Source: JAWAFC01 sp038890815
GTDB lineage: Archaea; Micrarchaeota; Micrarchaeia; Burarchaeales; JACRGF01
NCBI GenBank assembly: GCA_038890815.1
Contig: JAWAFC010000003.1
Location: 1 to 64,000, forward strand
Length of the DNA: 64,000 nt
Direction of reading: 5' to 3'
Shown here one piece after another: positions 26,326 to 34,620 of this stretch. Both the position numbers and the translations under genes were made by a program. Position 1 is the stretch's first letter. Every line of letters starts with the position of its first letter. Below the pieces are notes generated by a model, which saw nothing but the letters and a program-made list of their open reading frames with translations, was not told the DNA's origin and did no database searches.

Positions 26326-28620
26326 TTGATTCGTCGCATTCGGTTGGAAAATTGGAGAAGCCATCGCGCCACTGAGCTCACCTTCTCGAAAGGCACCAAC
26401 CTGCTCGTTGGGCCCATGGGCGCGGGCAAGACGAGCGTTGTGGAGGCGGTGTGCTTCGCGCTGTATGGAACTTTTCCGGCGCTGCGGAGAAAGGAGGTTG
26501 AGCTGGATGCCGTGATAACGAGGGGGGAGAAAAGCGCGGCCGTTGAGCTCGAGTTCGAGCTGGATGGCCGGAGCTATAGCGTGCGGCGGGAGTTCGGGCG
26601 GGAGAGCAAAGCCAGGCTGGAGATCGATGGCAGGCTCGTGATCGAACAGCCGAAAAGGGTCACGGAGGAGCTGGAGAGGGCGCTCAGAGCTGACTACGAG
26701 GTTTTCGCGCGCGCCATATATGCCGAGCAGAACGGCATTGACGAGCTGCTGAGGCTCAGCCCAAAGGAAAGGAAAAAGAGGGTGGATGAGATACTGGGCA
26801 TTCTGTTTTTTGAAAGGGCTGGTGATGGGGCAGGCCAGGTGGCTCGCAAAATCAAAGAGAGAAGCGAGGAGCTCGCAGCGCGGCTGGCCGAGTTGAAAGC
26901 CGAGGAGCTCGAGGTTGAGGTGGACGCGCTCAAGCGCGAGCTGGCCGAGGCAAAGGAGGAGGAAAAAAGGCTCGACGAAGAGCTGCGCAGGCTTGGGGAT
27001 GTCGCCGAAGCCAAGCAAGCGAGGGTGCGCGAGCTGGAGAGGAAGGAGAAGGAAGTGCGCGAGCTGCGCGAGGAGCTCGAAAGAAAGCGTGGCGAGCTGC
27101 TGGGCATGAAAGTGGAAAGGCCGGTGAGCGAGGACGAGCTCGCGCGCCTGGAGAGGGAGCTCAAAGAGGTCACCGCAAAGCTGAGGAATGCCGCAGAGCG
27201 GAGGAGGAGGGCTGAGGCCGACAAGAACGCAGCATCGCGCGCGCTCTGGGAAGTTGAGCGGCGGTACGAGGAGCTGACCGCACAGCTGAACAGGAAAAGG
27301 GAGCTGGAGAAGAAAAAGGGCGCGCTGGGCGTGACATATGCTGTGGCGCTCTCGGAGATTAAGGGTGCGCGGGACAGGATAGAAAAGAGCCGCGCATGGC
27401 TTGCCATGCAGAGCAGTGTGCTGTCAGACCTGCGAGGCATCATGGCCGAGCTGGCCAGGCAGGGCACGACGTGCCCGGTGTGTGGCGGCCCGCTCACTGA
27501 GGAGAAGAGGCAGCACCTGCTCGAGGAGAAGAAAAAGCTGAAAGAGCATATCGAGGAGACGGTGGCGCAGAAGGAGGAGGAAATTAAGTTGCAGGAGAGA
27601 GAATTGGAAAACCTCGAGAAAAACGCGCGCATCCTTCAAGAGATTGAGGCTGAACTCTCACGTCTTGCCGTGACACAGGAGGAAGTTGAGAAAGTTGAGA
27701 AGGCGAAAGATGAGGCCCAAAGGGCGGAGCGCGAGGCTGCCGCGATGGCCGAGCAGGCTGAGGCGGAGGAAAACGAGCTGCGGCATAGCCAGATACGGCT
27801 CAGCCAGGCAGTGATGGAGGCCAAGAAGGCGCTGAATGAGAGGGCGCGCGCCGAGAGGCTGAGGAAAGAAGTGAGCGAGCTTGAGGCGGAACTGGCTGAG
27901 AAGGCGTTCGATGAGAGGGAGCTCAAAGAGGCGAGGGAAGATGCCCAGCGGGTAATGCTTGCGATGGTAGAGTTAAAAGAGAAGATTTCCGGCAAGAGGA
28001 GCGTTGAGGAGGAGAAAGAGAAAAGGCTTGAGCTACTCCAGGGGAGGATCGCCGAGGCGCAAGAGCTCAGGAGGGAGGCCGAAATGGCTGCGAGAGCCGC
28101 AGAGCGAGTGGCCGCATGGGAGAATGCGCTGCGCGCAACACAGGCAGCACTGAGGGAGGTCTACATCGCAGAGATAAATGGCGCGCTGGGGCTCATATGG
28201 CGCCAAATCTATCCCCATGCTGACTTCACTGAGGCGAGGATGAGAGTGGGTGAGGAGGACTACTCGCTCGAGTTAAAAGCTGGCAGCGAGTGGATTCCCG
28301 TGGAGGGGAGGGTGAGCGGAGGGGAGAGGGCCTGCGCCGCGCTCGCGCTGCGCATAGCGTTCGCCACCGTGCTCGTGCCCAATCTGTCCTGGCTTTTCCT
28401 TGATGAGCCCACGCACAACTTGGACGCTGAGGGTGTGGCCGCGCTGGCAAGGGCACTGCGTGAGGAGATACCGAAAGCGAAGGTGGAGCAGATCATCGTC
28501 ATCACACACGATGAGAGACTGAGGGCGGCTGCCAGCGGGCAACTTTATGTGCTGTCGCGCGATAAGGCCACGGGGGGTGCGAGTGTGGCGGAGGCCGCGC
28601 GCGAGCTCGCGCTCATCTAG
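26326..28620 (+). CDS. rad50: DNA double-strand break repair ATPase Rad50
   Basis: 764 residues from a TTG start giving MIRRIRLENWRSH, the standard Rad50 opening; ATG 26293 would add 11 residues. The frame is open much further upstream, but that part is antisense to the Mut7-C gene. Walker A GPMGAGKTS at about 29-37, two long coiled-coil arms, zinc-hook CPVCGG near 383-388, ABC signature VSGGERACAA near 663, and Walker B FLDEP near 691 are all present. Rad50 works with Mre11 in end resection together with HerA-NurA. No mre11 lies next to it, although herA and nurA are within 12 kb. A normal-length, apparently intact archaeal Rad50 (family about 850-900 residues, so slightly short arms). Confidence 0.95.
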   Translation: MIRRIRLENWRSHRATELTFSKGTNLLVGPMGAGKTSVVEAVCFALYGTFPALRRKEVELDAVITRGEKSAAVELEFELDGRSYSVRREFGRESKARLEIDGRLVIEQPKRVTEELERALRADYEVFARAIYAEQNGIDELLRLSPKERKKRVDEILGILFFERAGDGAGQVARKIKERSEELAARLAELKAEELEVEVDALKRELAEAKEEEKRLDEELRRLGDVAEAKQARVRELERKEKEVRELREELERKRGELLGMKVERPVSEDELARLERELKEVTAKLRNAAERRRRAEADKNAASRALWEVERRYEELTAQLNRKRELEKKKGALGVTYAVALSEIKGARDRIEKSRAWLAMQSSVLSDLRGIMAELARQGTTCPVCGGPLTEEKRQHLLEEKKKLKEHIEETVAQKEEEIKLQERELENLEKNARILQEIEAELSRLAVTQEEVEKVEKAKDEAQRAEREAAAMAEQAEAEENELRHSQIRLSQAVMEAKKALNERARAERLRKEVSELEAELAEKAFDERELKEAREDAQRVMLAMVELKEKISGKRSVEEEKEKRLELLQGRIAEAQELRREAEMAARAAERVAAWENALRATQAALREVYIAEINGALGLIWRQIYPHADFTEARMRVGEEDYSLELKAGSEWIPVEGRVSGGERACAALALRIAFATVLVPNLSWLFLDEPTHNLDAEGVAALARALREEIPKAKVEQIIVITHDERLRAAASGQLYVLSRDKATGGASVAEAARELALI

Positions 28621-28625
28621 GGGAA

Positions 28626-28636
28626 ATAATAAATAG
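28626..28636 (+). promoter_or_regulatory. TATA box of the TPR gene
   Basis: ataataaatag, centred 27 bp ahead of the ATG at 28658, between rad50 and the TPR gene; predicts a leaderless transcript separate from rad50. Confidence 0.6.
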
Positions 28637-28657
28637 CAAACATAACAAAAGGATTGT

Positions 28658-29197
28658 ATGGTCGGAGAGGCCGTTGAGGGCGAGATAGGCAAGTGTTCTG
28701 AGCTTTATGATTCGGGGCTCAATGAGGAGGCGCTGCGGTGTTATGATGAGATAGTGCGTTTCATGCCCGAGCTGGGCATAGGGTGGTATCTCAAGGGGAT
28801 GTGCCTGTACAAGCTGAACAGGTTCGATGAGGCCATCGCCTGCTTTGAGAAGGCCGGAAGCCTTGATAAGGACCAGTACCTGCCCTGGCAGGCCAAAGGC
28901 ATGGCGCTCGTGAGGCTGTTCAAGTTTGAGGAGGCCATCGTCAGCTTCAAGGAGGCGCTTGAGAGAAATCCGCGCGATGTCGAGACGATGTTCCTTGTCG
29001 CGGCATGCTTCATTTTCATGGGGGATGATGAGAGGGCGCGCGAATGGGTGCGCACGGCCATGCGCTTCGATCCGCTCAAAACGAAGTCCTTGCTACAGAC
29101 ATTTTTTGAGACATTCGTGTTGCGCGATGAGAACATCACTGTGGATGAGAAGCTCAATATCCAGCACATGATAGATGAGCTGGGGAAGGAGGAGTGA
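28658..29197 (+). CDS. Tetratricopeptide-repeat protein
   Basis: 179 residues. At least three TPR units are visible in residues 6-125, with the typical W/Y..G..L...F.EAI.CF.KA pattern (GWYLKGMCLYKLNRFDEAI and a similar unit after it). The C-terminal 45 residues are helical and charged. No signal or membrane segment, so cytoplasmic. TPR proteins are protein-binding scaffolds; the partner cannot be told from context. The convergent 51-residue gene starts its stop codon 2 bp after this gene ends. Confidence 0.85.
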   Translation: MVGEAVEGEIGKCSELYDSGLNEEALRCYDEIVRFMPELGIGWYLKGMCLYKLNRFDEAIACFEKAGSLDKDQYLPWQAKGMALVRLFKFEEAIVSFKEALERNPRDVETMFLVAACFIFMGDDERAREWVRTAMRFDPLKTKSLLQTFFETFVLRDENITVDEKLNIQHMIDELGKEE

Positions 29198-29198
29198 G

Positions 29199-29354
29199 CT
29201 ACAGGATCTGAGGGAATATCCTTCTCACGTTGTCGAGATTTTCTTTCGGCAGGGAGGCGCGCACGCTGCTCAGGAAATCCTTGGGGCTCGGCCTCGGTGC
29301 AAACCAGGCGTATTGACCGGGCTTCACAACAGGGCTCGTGGTTTTTTTGGGCAT
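29199..29354 (-). CDS. Small basic protein of unknown function (51 aa)
   Basis: Short ORF opening MPKKTTSPVVKPGQYAWFAP and ending RRIFPQIL. A strong TATA box (TATTTAAATC, 29377-29386) lies 23-32 bp ahead of the ATG, exactly the spacing of other leaderless genes in this window. The next gene upstream on this strand ends at 29389. Composition is protein-like (Pro/Lys-rich start, amphipathic helix at the end). I do not recognise a family. Confidence 0.6.
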   Translation of the reverse strand: MPKKTTSPVVKPGQYAWFAPRPSPKDFLSSVRASLPKENLDNVRRIFPQIL

Positions 29355-29376
29355 ACAGCCCTTTTGACCGGCCGCC

Positions 29377-29386
29377 TATTTAAATC
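29377..29386 (-). promoter_or_regulatory. TATA box of the 51-aa gene
   Basis: Minus-strand GATTTAAATA, 23-32 bp upstream of the ATG at 29354. It lies immediately after the stop codon of the zinc-ribbon gene. Confidence 0.6.
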
Positions 29387-29388
29387 CA

Positions 29389-29583
29389 TCAGGTGGCGGT
29401 GAACGCCATTTTCCTGCCACAGCATAGCGGAATATCGCGCGCCTTCCCGCAGTACTCGCACGCCAGCATGCCCTTCTCGAGCACCATCTCCTCGCCGCAG
29501 CACAGCGGGATGTCGATGGTACGGCCGCAGGCCGAGCACTTGAGCTTGTCAGGCGTGGTCGTGACTTTTTGTTTTCTGGCCAT
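29389..29583 (-). CDS. Small two-zinc-ribbon protein
   Basis: 64 residues with two similar metal-binding units: CSACG...PLCCGEEM and CEYCG...PLCCGRKM. The CxxC plus P-x-CC-G-x-x-M arrangement is that of desulforedoxin or rubredoxin-like knuckles and suggests two bound Zn or Fe atoms. The two halves look like an internal duplication. TATA-like GTTTTATCC about 20-27 bp upstream. Could be a redox carrier or a small RNA/protein-binding zinc ribbon; context does not decide. Confidence 0.8.
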   Translation of the reverse strand: MARKQKVTTTPDKLKCSACGRTIDIPLCCGEEMVLEKGMLACEYCGKARDIPLCCGRKMAFTAT

Positions 29584-29658
29584 AAAACCACTTTAGAGGA
29601 GCAAGGGATAAAACTTCTTTCGGAAGGTTTTAAAAAGTGGAAAATTCAAAAAGGAAAC

Positions 29659-30183
29659 ATGCCCGTAGCGATGAAAGGACCTGAAACGGAACAGATTTAT
29701 GAAAAGTGGAAACGATTAACCATAGAAGAGAAAATCAACGTGATAGGAAAGGTCAACCTTCCGGATGAAAAGATGTACGAACTGTGGCAACTGCTTACCC
29801 CAGAAGAGAAAAAGCGCTTACGAGAATGGGCCAACAACCTATTTACCCATGAGGGGCTTGTAGCTTACAAATTTATCCAAAGAGTAGAGAGGGCTATGGT
29901 GAGTAGAATAGAGGCATTGAGAGAGGCAGGGCCGCAGGAGAAAGAACAGATTTATGGAATGTGGAAACGATTAACCATAGAAGAGAAAATCAACGTGATA
30001 GGAAAGGTCAACCTTCCGGATGAAAAGATGTACGAACTGTGGCAACTGCTTACCCCAGAAGAGAAACAGTATGTCCAAACTAACGTCGACCCATTCACCC
30101 CAGAGGGGCTCATACTCTTCAAATTTATGGAGATAGTAAAAAACGTTGAAAAGCAAAAGATGGAAAAGCAAAAGATGGAATAG
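29659..30183 (+). CDS. Unknown helical protein with a duplicated 41-residue unit
   Basis: 174 residues; ATG 29659 is preferred over an upstream in-frame ATG because TATA-like gttttaaaaag lies about 27 bp ahead. It is charged and helical, with no signal. A unit of about 41 residues (from EQIY to LLTPEEK, containing IEEKINVIGKVNLPDEKMYE) occurs twice, near residues 11-51 and 96-136, with only two or three differences. Each copy is followed by a divergent segment (...THEGLVAYKF and ...TPEGLILFKF), so the full repeat is about 85 residues. It ends in a KQKMEKQKME duplication. Base composition is clearly AT-richer than neighbours, suggesting recent acquisition. Function unknown. Confidence 0.75.
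   Translation: MPVAMKGPETEQIYEKWKRLTIEEKINVIGKVNLPDEKMYELWQLLTPEEKKRLREWANNLFTHEGLVAYKFIQRVERAMVSRIEALREAGPQEKEQIYGMWKRLTIEEKINVIGKVNLPDEKMYELWQLLTPEEKQYVQTNVDPFTPEGLILFKFMEIVKNVEKQKMEKQKME
29689..29811 (+). repeat. Internal direct repeat, copy 1
   Basis: 123-bp segment nearly identical to 29944-30066 (about four mismatches, clustered at the fourth to sixth codons). The high DNA identity points to recent duplication or ongoing gene conversion within one gene. Confidence 0.9.
29944..30066 (+). repeat. Internal direct repeat, copy 2
   Basis: Second copy of the 123-bp unit, offset by 255 bp (85 codons) from the first, so the reading frame is preserved. Confidence 0.9.
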
Positions 30184-30220
30184 AAAAGAAAAATCTCTAT
30201 AACACACCGACCTTAATGAT

Positions 30221-31089
30221 ATGCCAGATCGGGTGCTTAGGATCGACGGAAGAATTTATTTTCTCATTAAAACAGGCGAGACGCGAGAGGTGTGAGGAAA
30301 CGCAAAAATTCCTCGAGCCGATAGCACACATTAAGCCGAAGAAAGAACTGCCCACAGTAAGGGAAGGTGTGATTTCTAAAAAAGAGCTTGAGGCGCTAAG
30401 GAAAAATAGCTTGGAGGTGGCGTTGCCCGATGGCAGAAAGGTTATGCTCGATCCTGAAAAGGCTGAGGTGAGGGTAAGGGATGGCGTACAGAGGTTTGAT
30501 GTGAGGGCTGTGGGTAGTGCTGAGGCGCTGAGAAATGCCGACTTCGCCGCGAACAGTTATGGTGCCTATATCGCGGTGGGCGGGAAGCTCTACACAATAG
30601 ATTTCAAAAGAGGAAAGGTGGAGGGGGAGATTCTGGAGGATGTTGAGAGAAAGGAGGGGAGACTTGGGCGCATGGCGCTGAGTGCTGGCGAGGAAAGCTT
30701 TTTCGTTGTCCCTGATGGGGGTGGAGGCTTGTATGCCTTCTCGTCAGTAAAACGGAGGATAGATTATGTTCCTCTCAAAACCATCCGGTCGCAGGAGGGA
30801 AGCATAGAGAACCCAAGCATCGCCTATCTCAATGGTTTTGTGTTCATCACGGGAAACGGCAAGCATGGCGTTTTCAAAAACCTTTATGCCGTAGATGTCT
30901 CGGCGCTCGGCTCGGGCAAGGGCGTTCCTGTGATAATCCGCAGCATCCCTTTTTTTTGACGAGAAGAAAGGGAAAAATCCCATGATGAAGGTAGTAAGAG
31001 GTAAGCTTTACCTGAGCGCAGAAGGCTGGAAACACGTGTACGTGTTCGATCCTACGACGAACTTTGTTGAAAAATTGAGGATTGAGTGA
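30221..31089 (+). pseudogene. Frameshifted beta-propeller-like protein gene
   Basis: Three overlapping frames join into one protein of about 288 residues. The first starts at ATG 30221 (MPDRVLRIDGRIYFLIKTG) and meets a stop at 30293. The second runs to a TGA just after a run of eight T at 30950-30957. The third continues with DEKKGKNPMMKVVRGKLYL and stops at 31087. Dropping one T near 30292 and one T from the homopolymer restores the whole frame. The middle part has repeated beta-strand units (YIAVGGKLYTIDFKRG, FVFITGNGK) like a PQQ/WD-type propeller. TATA-like tctataac lies 26 bp before 30221. It may be a decaying gene or carry two sequencing errors. Part of an AT-richer island with the preceding gene. 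Confidence 0.6.
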
Positions 31090-31090
31090 A

Positions 31091-32080
31091 TCATTCTCTC
31101 AGCGCCCGTGCGGCCTCTTCCGGCGGCAGGGAATTGATGTAGAGGCCGGTGCAGAACTCGTAGCCCGCCCACAGCGACAGGCGAGGGGTGAGCTCGAGGT
31201 GGCAGTGGTAGGATGGCTCGCCCGCCAGCGGACCAGTGTGCAGGTGGAAGTTGTATGGTGGGTGGTTGAGCATGGCATCGAGGCGGGCAAGCACGGCCTT
31301 GAGCGCGCGGGCCAGCGAGAGGCGCTCTTCTTCGGTCAGCTCTGTGAGCTGGTCGGTGTGCCTCTTTGGCACAAACCATGTCTCAAAGTGAAAGCGCGAG
31401 GCGAAGGGACAGAAGGCGAAGGTGTGCTCATCCTCGAACACAAGGCGGTCGGCCTCGAGCCGCCGCGCCGCGCAGAAGTAGCAGGCTCCCTGCCTGGCCG
31501 CAAAGGCCCGGTTGCCGGCGATCTCATCCTCAATGAGCGGAGGTACGATGTCCTGCGAGATGAGCTGGGTGTGGGTGTGGCGCAGTGAAGCGCCCGCCTC
31601 GCGCCCCTCGTTCTTGAATATGGCGACATAGCGAAGCCTTCGGTTGTCGCGCAGGGCATTCGTGCGCTCGCAGTAAACATCGATGATGCGGGCGATGTGC
31701 TCGGCGGGCAGCTCGCTGAGCGTGCGTTCATGCTCTGGTGTCTCAACGATGACTTCGTGCGTGCCATAGGCGGCCGGAAAGTCGGGCGAGGTGGCATTGA
31801 ATTTGTTCGGGAAAACGCGGATGAGCCAGCCACCCTGCTGGGTGGGCACGCTGCCGGCCGCCACATCGGCCGGGGCAGGGAGAAATCGGTAGGGGGGGTT
31901 TGCCTCCACGCGTGCGATCTCGGGCGGGGTGAGATGCTCATTGCCGGGGCAGAAGAAGCATGTGCCCTCCTCAGCGACAGCCCTCTGCTGGATGAAGTCG
32001 GTTGGCCTCTTGGCTCTGTTCTTGGCGATGATGACGCCACGCCTGAGGATTGGGTCCCAGCGCAGCTCGTTCTTCTCCAT
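31091..32080 (-). CDS. galT: Galactose-1-phosphate uridylyltransferase
   Basis: 329 residues from MEKNELRWDP, the family's usual opening; a TATA box (TTTTTATAAAC, about 32101-32110) is 23-30 bp upstream. An ATG 15 bp earlier would be too close to the TATA box. Features: FFCPGNE near 43, RVFPNKF near 88, and the nucleotidyl-transfer active-site stretch HTHTQL near 170 (HPHxQ in most relatives, so Thr replaces Pro). FHLHTGP near 285 also fits. It transfers UMP between UDP-glucose and galactose-1-phosphate, or acts on related sugar phosphates, feeding UDP-sugars to glycans. Stop codon lies 2 bp beyond the frameshifted gene on the other strand. Confidence 0.9.
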   Translation of the reverse strand: MEKNELRWDPILRRGVIIAKNRAKRPTDFIQQRAVAEEGTCFFCPGNEHLTPPEIARVEANPPYRFLPAPADVAAGSVPTQQGGWLIRVFPNKFNATSPDFPAAYGTHEVIVETPEHERTLSELPAEHIARIIDVYCERTNALRDNRRLRYVAIFKNEGREAGASLRHTHTQLISQDIVPPLIEDEIAGNRAFAARQGACYFCAARRLEADRLVFEDEHTFAFCPFASRFHFETWFVPKRHTDQLTELTEEERLSLARALKAVLARLDAMLNHPPYNFHLHTGPLAGEPSYHCHLELTPRLSLWAGYEFCTGLYINSLPPEEAARALRE

Positions 32081-32100
32081 GCTGAGCGCATGCATTCCGT

Positions 32101-33603
32101 TTATAAAAAGGCTTCTACATCCTGCTTTCGCTTTGCCTGCGCGGCCTCAAAGTTTTTGGCGAGCAATGAGAAGCTTTCCCCCCGGCTGCTGGCCTTGCTC
32201 CTGCGCTGGCGGATGCGAATGAACACTGGCTGGCTCACGGCCTCGCCCACCAGCAGGGCCTCGCCCGTGCGCAGCGTGGTGATGGCATCCAGCATGGCCT
32301 TGTCGATGCCTTCACAGGACTCGCCGATGTGCTGGATGTCATAGGGATTGGTGACTCTGAGGATGAGGTGGGAATTGCACTGCGACAGGGCTGTTGTGGA
32401 GAGGTGTTTTGGCCTCTGCGAGATGAGCACCAGCGAGGCGCCGAACTTGCGCCCCTCTCGCGCAATTGTTATGATGGGCCCTCTCGAGAGGGCCTCGCTC
32501 TGAGCGGTCTTCTCGGGCGCGAAGTTGTGCGCCTCCTCGATGAACAGCACGAATGGAGGGATTTTCTCCTTCTTCCTGGCCTTGAAAAGGCGGCGGGCGA
32601 AGTGCGCCACGATGAGCTGCTTCTTCTTCTGGTTGTCGATTGGCGAGAGATCGAGCACGCATAGCCGGCCCGGCTGAGCGAGCTCATCGAGCGAGGGCTT
32701 GTCGGCCTTACCGAAAAGTTTGAGGCTCTGCAGCTCGGCCAGCCAGGCAATGAGCGAGGCCTTCGTCTTCCTGTCCTCATCGCTGGCCGATATGGCGGCC
32801 ATGACATCATCAAGCCCGTATGCCTCGCCGTTGGCTTTCTTTCGCCTCTTCAGCTCGCTCACAATGGCGATGAGCGAGCGCCGCTGTGAGCGCGAGAGCT
32901 CGGGCAGGAATTCGGCGAGCGAGGCGGGCGCCAGGCGGTGCAGCGCGATGCGAATGTCCTTGCCATCGATGACTGTGGTGCGGGCGGCATAGTCGCCCGA
33001 CTTGAAGCCTGTGTACTCGCCGTGCACATCGACAACGATCACTGCGGGGCGGCCTGCCTCCGGCTTGCGCTCGAGCAGCTCCTCGATGACAACGGATGTG
33101 GCGTAGGATTTCCCAGAGCCCGAGATCCCGAGGATGGCGAGATGTTTTTGGAGGAAGGCATCGAGGCGCAGGCAGGCGCTGATCGTGTGGTGCTCGAGCT
33201 GTCCGATGTTGAGCCCGCCCTCCTCGAAACCCAGGAAATCCCTGAGCAGGCCCTCATCGGCAGACAGCACTTTAGCCCCGGGTGCTGCCGGAAAGAGCGG
33301 CCTGCCGATCGTGCTGCCATTCACAACGCCCAGCGCGCGCGCATTTGCCACGGCATACTCCCACTCAGTGACAGGGAAGTTGAGGCGCAGGGGCGCGCCC
33401 CTCTCATACTCGGCCACCGACTCGGCCCTCTCGAAGTAGCGGTTGGCGCGCGTGATGTCGGTCACGCACGCCAGCAGAAGGCCATCCTCGGTCTGGGTCT
33501 GAACAAACTGGCCCTTGCGCACGCCCTTACTCGTGATGACGAAGGAGAAGCTGGCTGTTGAGGGACCATCAAATGTGGATATGACCGTGCCGAGCTCGTG
33601 CAT
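32101..33603 (-). CDS. herA: DNA double-strand break resection helicase HerA
   Basis: 500 residues. An N-terminal HAS-barrel (residues about 1-95) precedes a RecA/FtsK-like hexameric ATPase core: Walker A GISGSGKS at 159-166, VIVVDVHGEY near 185, and Walker B FVLFIEEAH near 350. This order and length match archaeal HerA, which pumps DNA with NurA to resect ends. A TATA box (TTATTTAAAAAC, about 33622-33633) is 20-30 bp ahead of the ATG. NurA is encoded on the same strand at 35950-36987 but separated by four unrelated genes, whereas the two are usually adjacent. Confidence 0.93.
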   Translation of the reverse strand: MHELGTVISTFDGPSTASFSFVITSKGVRKGQFVQTQTEDGLLLACVTDITRANRYFERAESVAEYERGAPLRLNFPVTEWEYAVANARALGVVNGSTIGRPLFPAAPGAKVLSADEGLLRDFLGFEEGGLNIGQLEHHTISACLRLDAFLQKHLAILGISGSGKSYATSVVIEELLERKPEAGRPAVIVVDVHGEYTGFKSGDYAARTTVIDGKDIRIALHRLAPASLAEFLPELSRSQRRSLIAIVSELKRRKKANGEAYGLDDVMAAISASDEDRKTKASLIAWLAELQSLKLFGKADKPSLDELAQPGRLCVLDLSPIDNQKKKQLIVAHFARRLFKARKKEKIPPFVLFIEEAHNFAPEKTAQSEALSRGPIITIAREGRKFGASLVLISQRPKHLSTTALSQCNSHLILRVTNPYDIQHIGESCEGIDKAMLDAITTLRTGEALLVGEAVSQPVFIRIRQRRSKASSRGESFSLLAKNFEAAQAKRKQDVEAFL

Positions 33604-33646
33604 TCTGGCAAATTGGGCTTTCTGTTTTTAAATAAGCTTTGGTGGG

Positions 33647-33660
33647 GGAGTTCCGGTGAA
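33647..33660 (-). promoter_or_regulatory. Possible upstream element of the herA promoter
   Basis: The string ggagttccggtgaa (minus strand TTCACCGGAACTCC) lies about 15 bp upstream of the herA TATA box. The identical 14-mer sits upstream of another TATA box at 48256-48269. It could be a regulator site; chance recurrence of a 14-mer in 64 kb cannot be excluded. Confidence 0.25.
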
Positions 33661-33663
33661 GGC

Positions 33664-34296
33664 CTATGAGGGAACCTGCTGGCGGTATTCCTTAGCCTGC
33701 TCTTCAGTGAGATGCTGGTAAACTACAACTTCACCATACTTATTGCGCGGGACTTCAAGTCCGTACTCTCCTTTTTCGGCGAGTTTTTCTATCTCTCCTA
33801 GACCCTTCACCTTAATATTGCGTGTCTCGGGGTTATAAACATAATATTTTCCGCCTAAGTATCCAGTTCTCTGCATCGCGAGCTCGATTTTTTTCGTGCC
33901 CGTTCTCGTCAACGGCGCTGCGATGTTGTCCGCCTTTTTCTCAATGTCTTGGGCGATATCGTTTTTTCCTTCGCTGTAATTACTGGCTGCGAGCACATAA
34001 TAGCTGAGCACTCGGCCAATCTGGGAGTCCGCGGTTATTTTGATGCCGTTGTTCTTTGCCCAATTAATCAGATCCTCAACTTTTTTAGCCAGCCGTTCAA
34101 ATGTTTGGTGAAGATCAATATTTTGGAGATTTTGGGGAAAATATCCTCGTATTTTGCGGTATAGTTCTGAACTAAACATATCATAATAAAGTTTTTTGAA
34201 AAACAAAAACCCAAAAGTGCACTCTTCAATTAACTTTTTAATTTCCTCCCTTGACTTTTTAATTTCCTCCTGGCTTACAGACTGCTCTATGGGCAT
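33664..34296 (-). CDS. Unknown helical protein, AT-rich island
   Basis: 210 residues, no signal peptide and no clear membrane segment. Charged and helical up to about 150 (many K/E/I), then a short beta-like stretch (GGKYYVYNPETRNIKVKG) and a helical tail. The ATG follows the previous stop without a gap, so it is the third gene of a three-gene operon. Base composition is AT-richer than the flanking herA and nurA genes, suggesting acquisition. No family recognised. Confidence 0.7.
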   Translation of the reverse strand: MPIEQSVSQEEIKKSREEIKKLIEECTFGFLFFKKLYYDMFSSELYRKIRGYFPQNLQNIDLHQTFERLAKKVEDLINWAKNNGIKITADSQIGRVLSYYVLAASNYSEGKNDIAQDIEKKADNIAAPLTRTGTKKIELAMQRTGYLGGKYYVYNPETRNIKVKGLGEIEKLAEKGEYGLEVPRNKYGEVVVYQHLTEEQAKEYRQQVPS

Positions 34297-34620
34297 TTAC
34301 GACACCCCCTCCTCCAGAACGGTGAATTCGCTTTTGGATATTTTATTCTCAAATTCCTTCATTTTGGAGTAATCGCCTGTGGCATAAGCGCCTGCGGCAA
34401 TGCTCACGAGCTCGCTGTAAAGCTCAAAATAATCCCTTTCCTCGATTTTGCCGCTTTTTCTCAGGCTTTCCAGGAGCTTTTTCAGAGCCTCGTAGGAGTT
34501 TTCTATTTTCCTCCGAGCCTCTCTGAATTTTCTGAGCGGCTCGGGGCTGTTTTCCCGAAGCGCTTTGGCATATGCCTTCAGCAGGTTTTCGAAAAACTCT
34601 TCCTCCTCATCGCTCATCAT
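34297..34620 (-). CDS. Unknown small all-helical protein
   Basis: 107 residues, strongly acidic N-terminus (MMSDEEEEFFE), predicted entirely helical with K/E/L periodicity. It overlaps the upstream gene by 14 nt and abuts the downstream gene, so all three are probably co-translated. Might be a cytoplasmic adaptor for the lipoprotein encoded upstream; that is a guess from the operon only. Confidence 0.65.
   Translation of the reverse strand: MMSDEEEEFFENLLKAYAKALRENSPEPLRKFREARRKIENSYEALKKLLESLRKSGKIEERDYFELYSELVSIAAGAYATGDYSKMKEFENKISKSEFTVLEEGVS

Noticed and set aside
32101..33603. HerA gene as the VirB4/CedB-type ATPase of the channel operon
   Set aside because: It has the HAS-barrel and length of true HerA and a NurA gene nearby, so DNA end resection is the better explanation.
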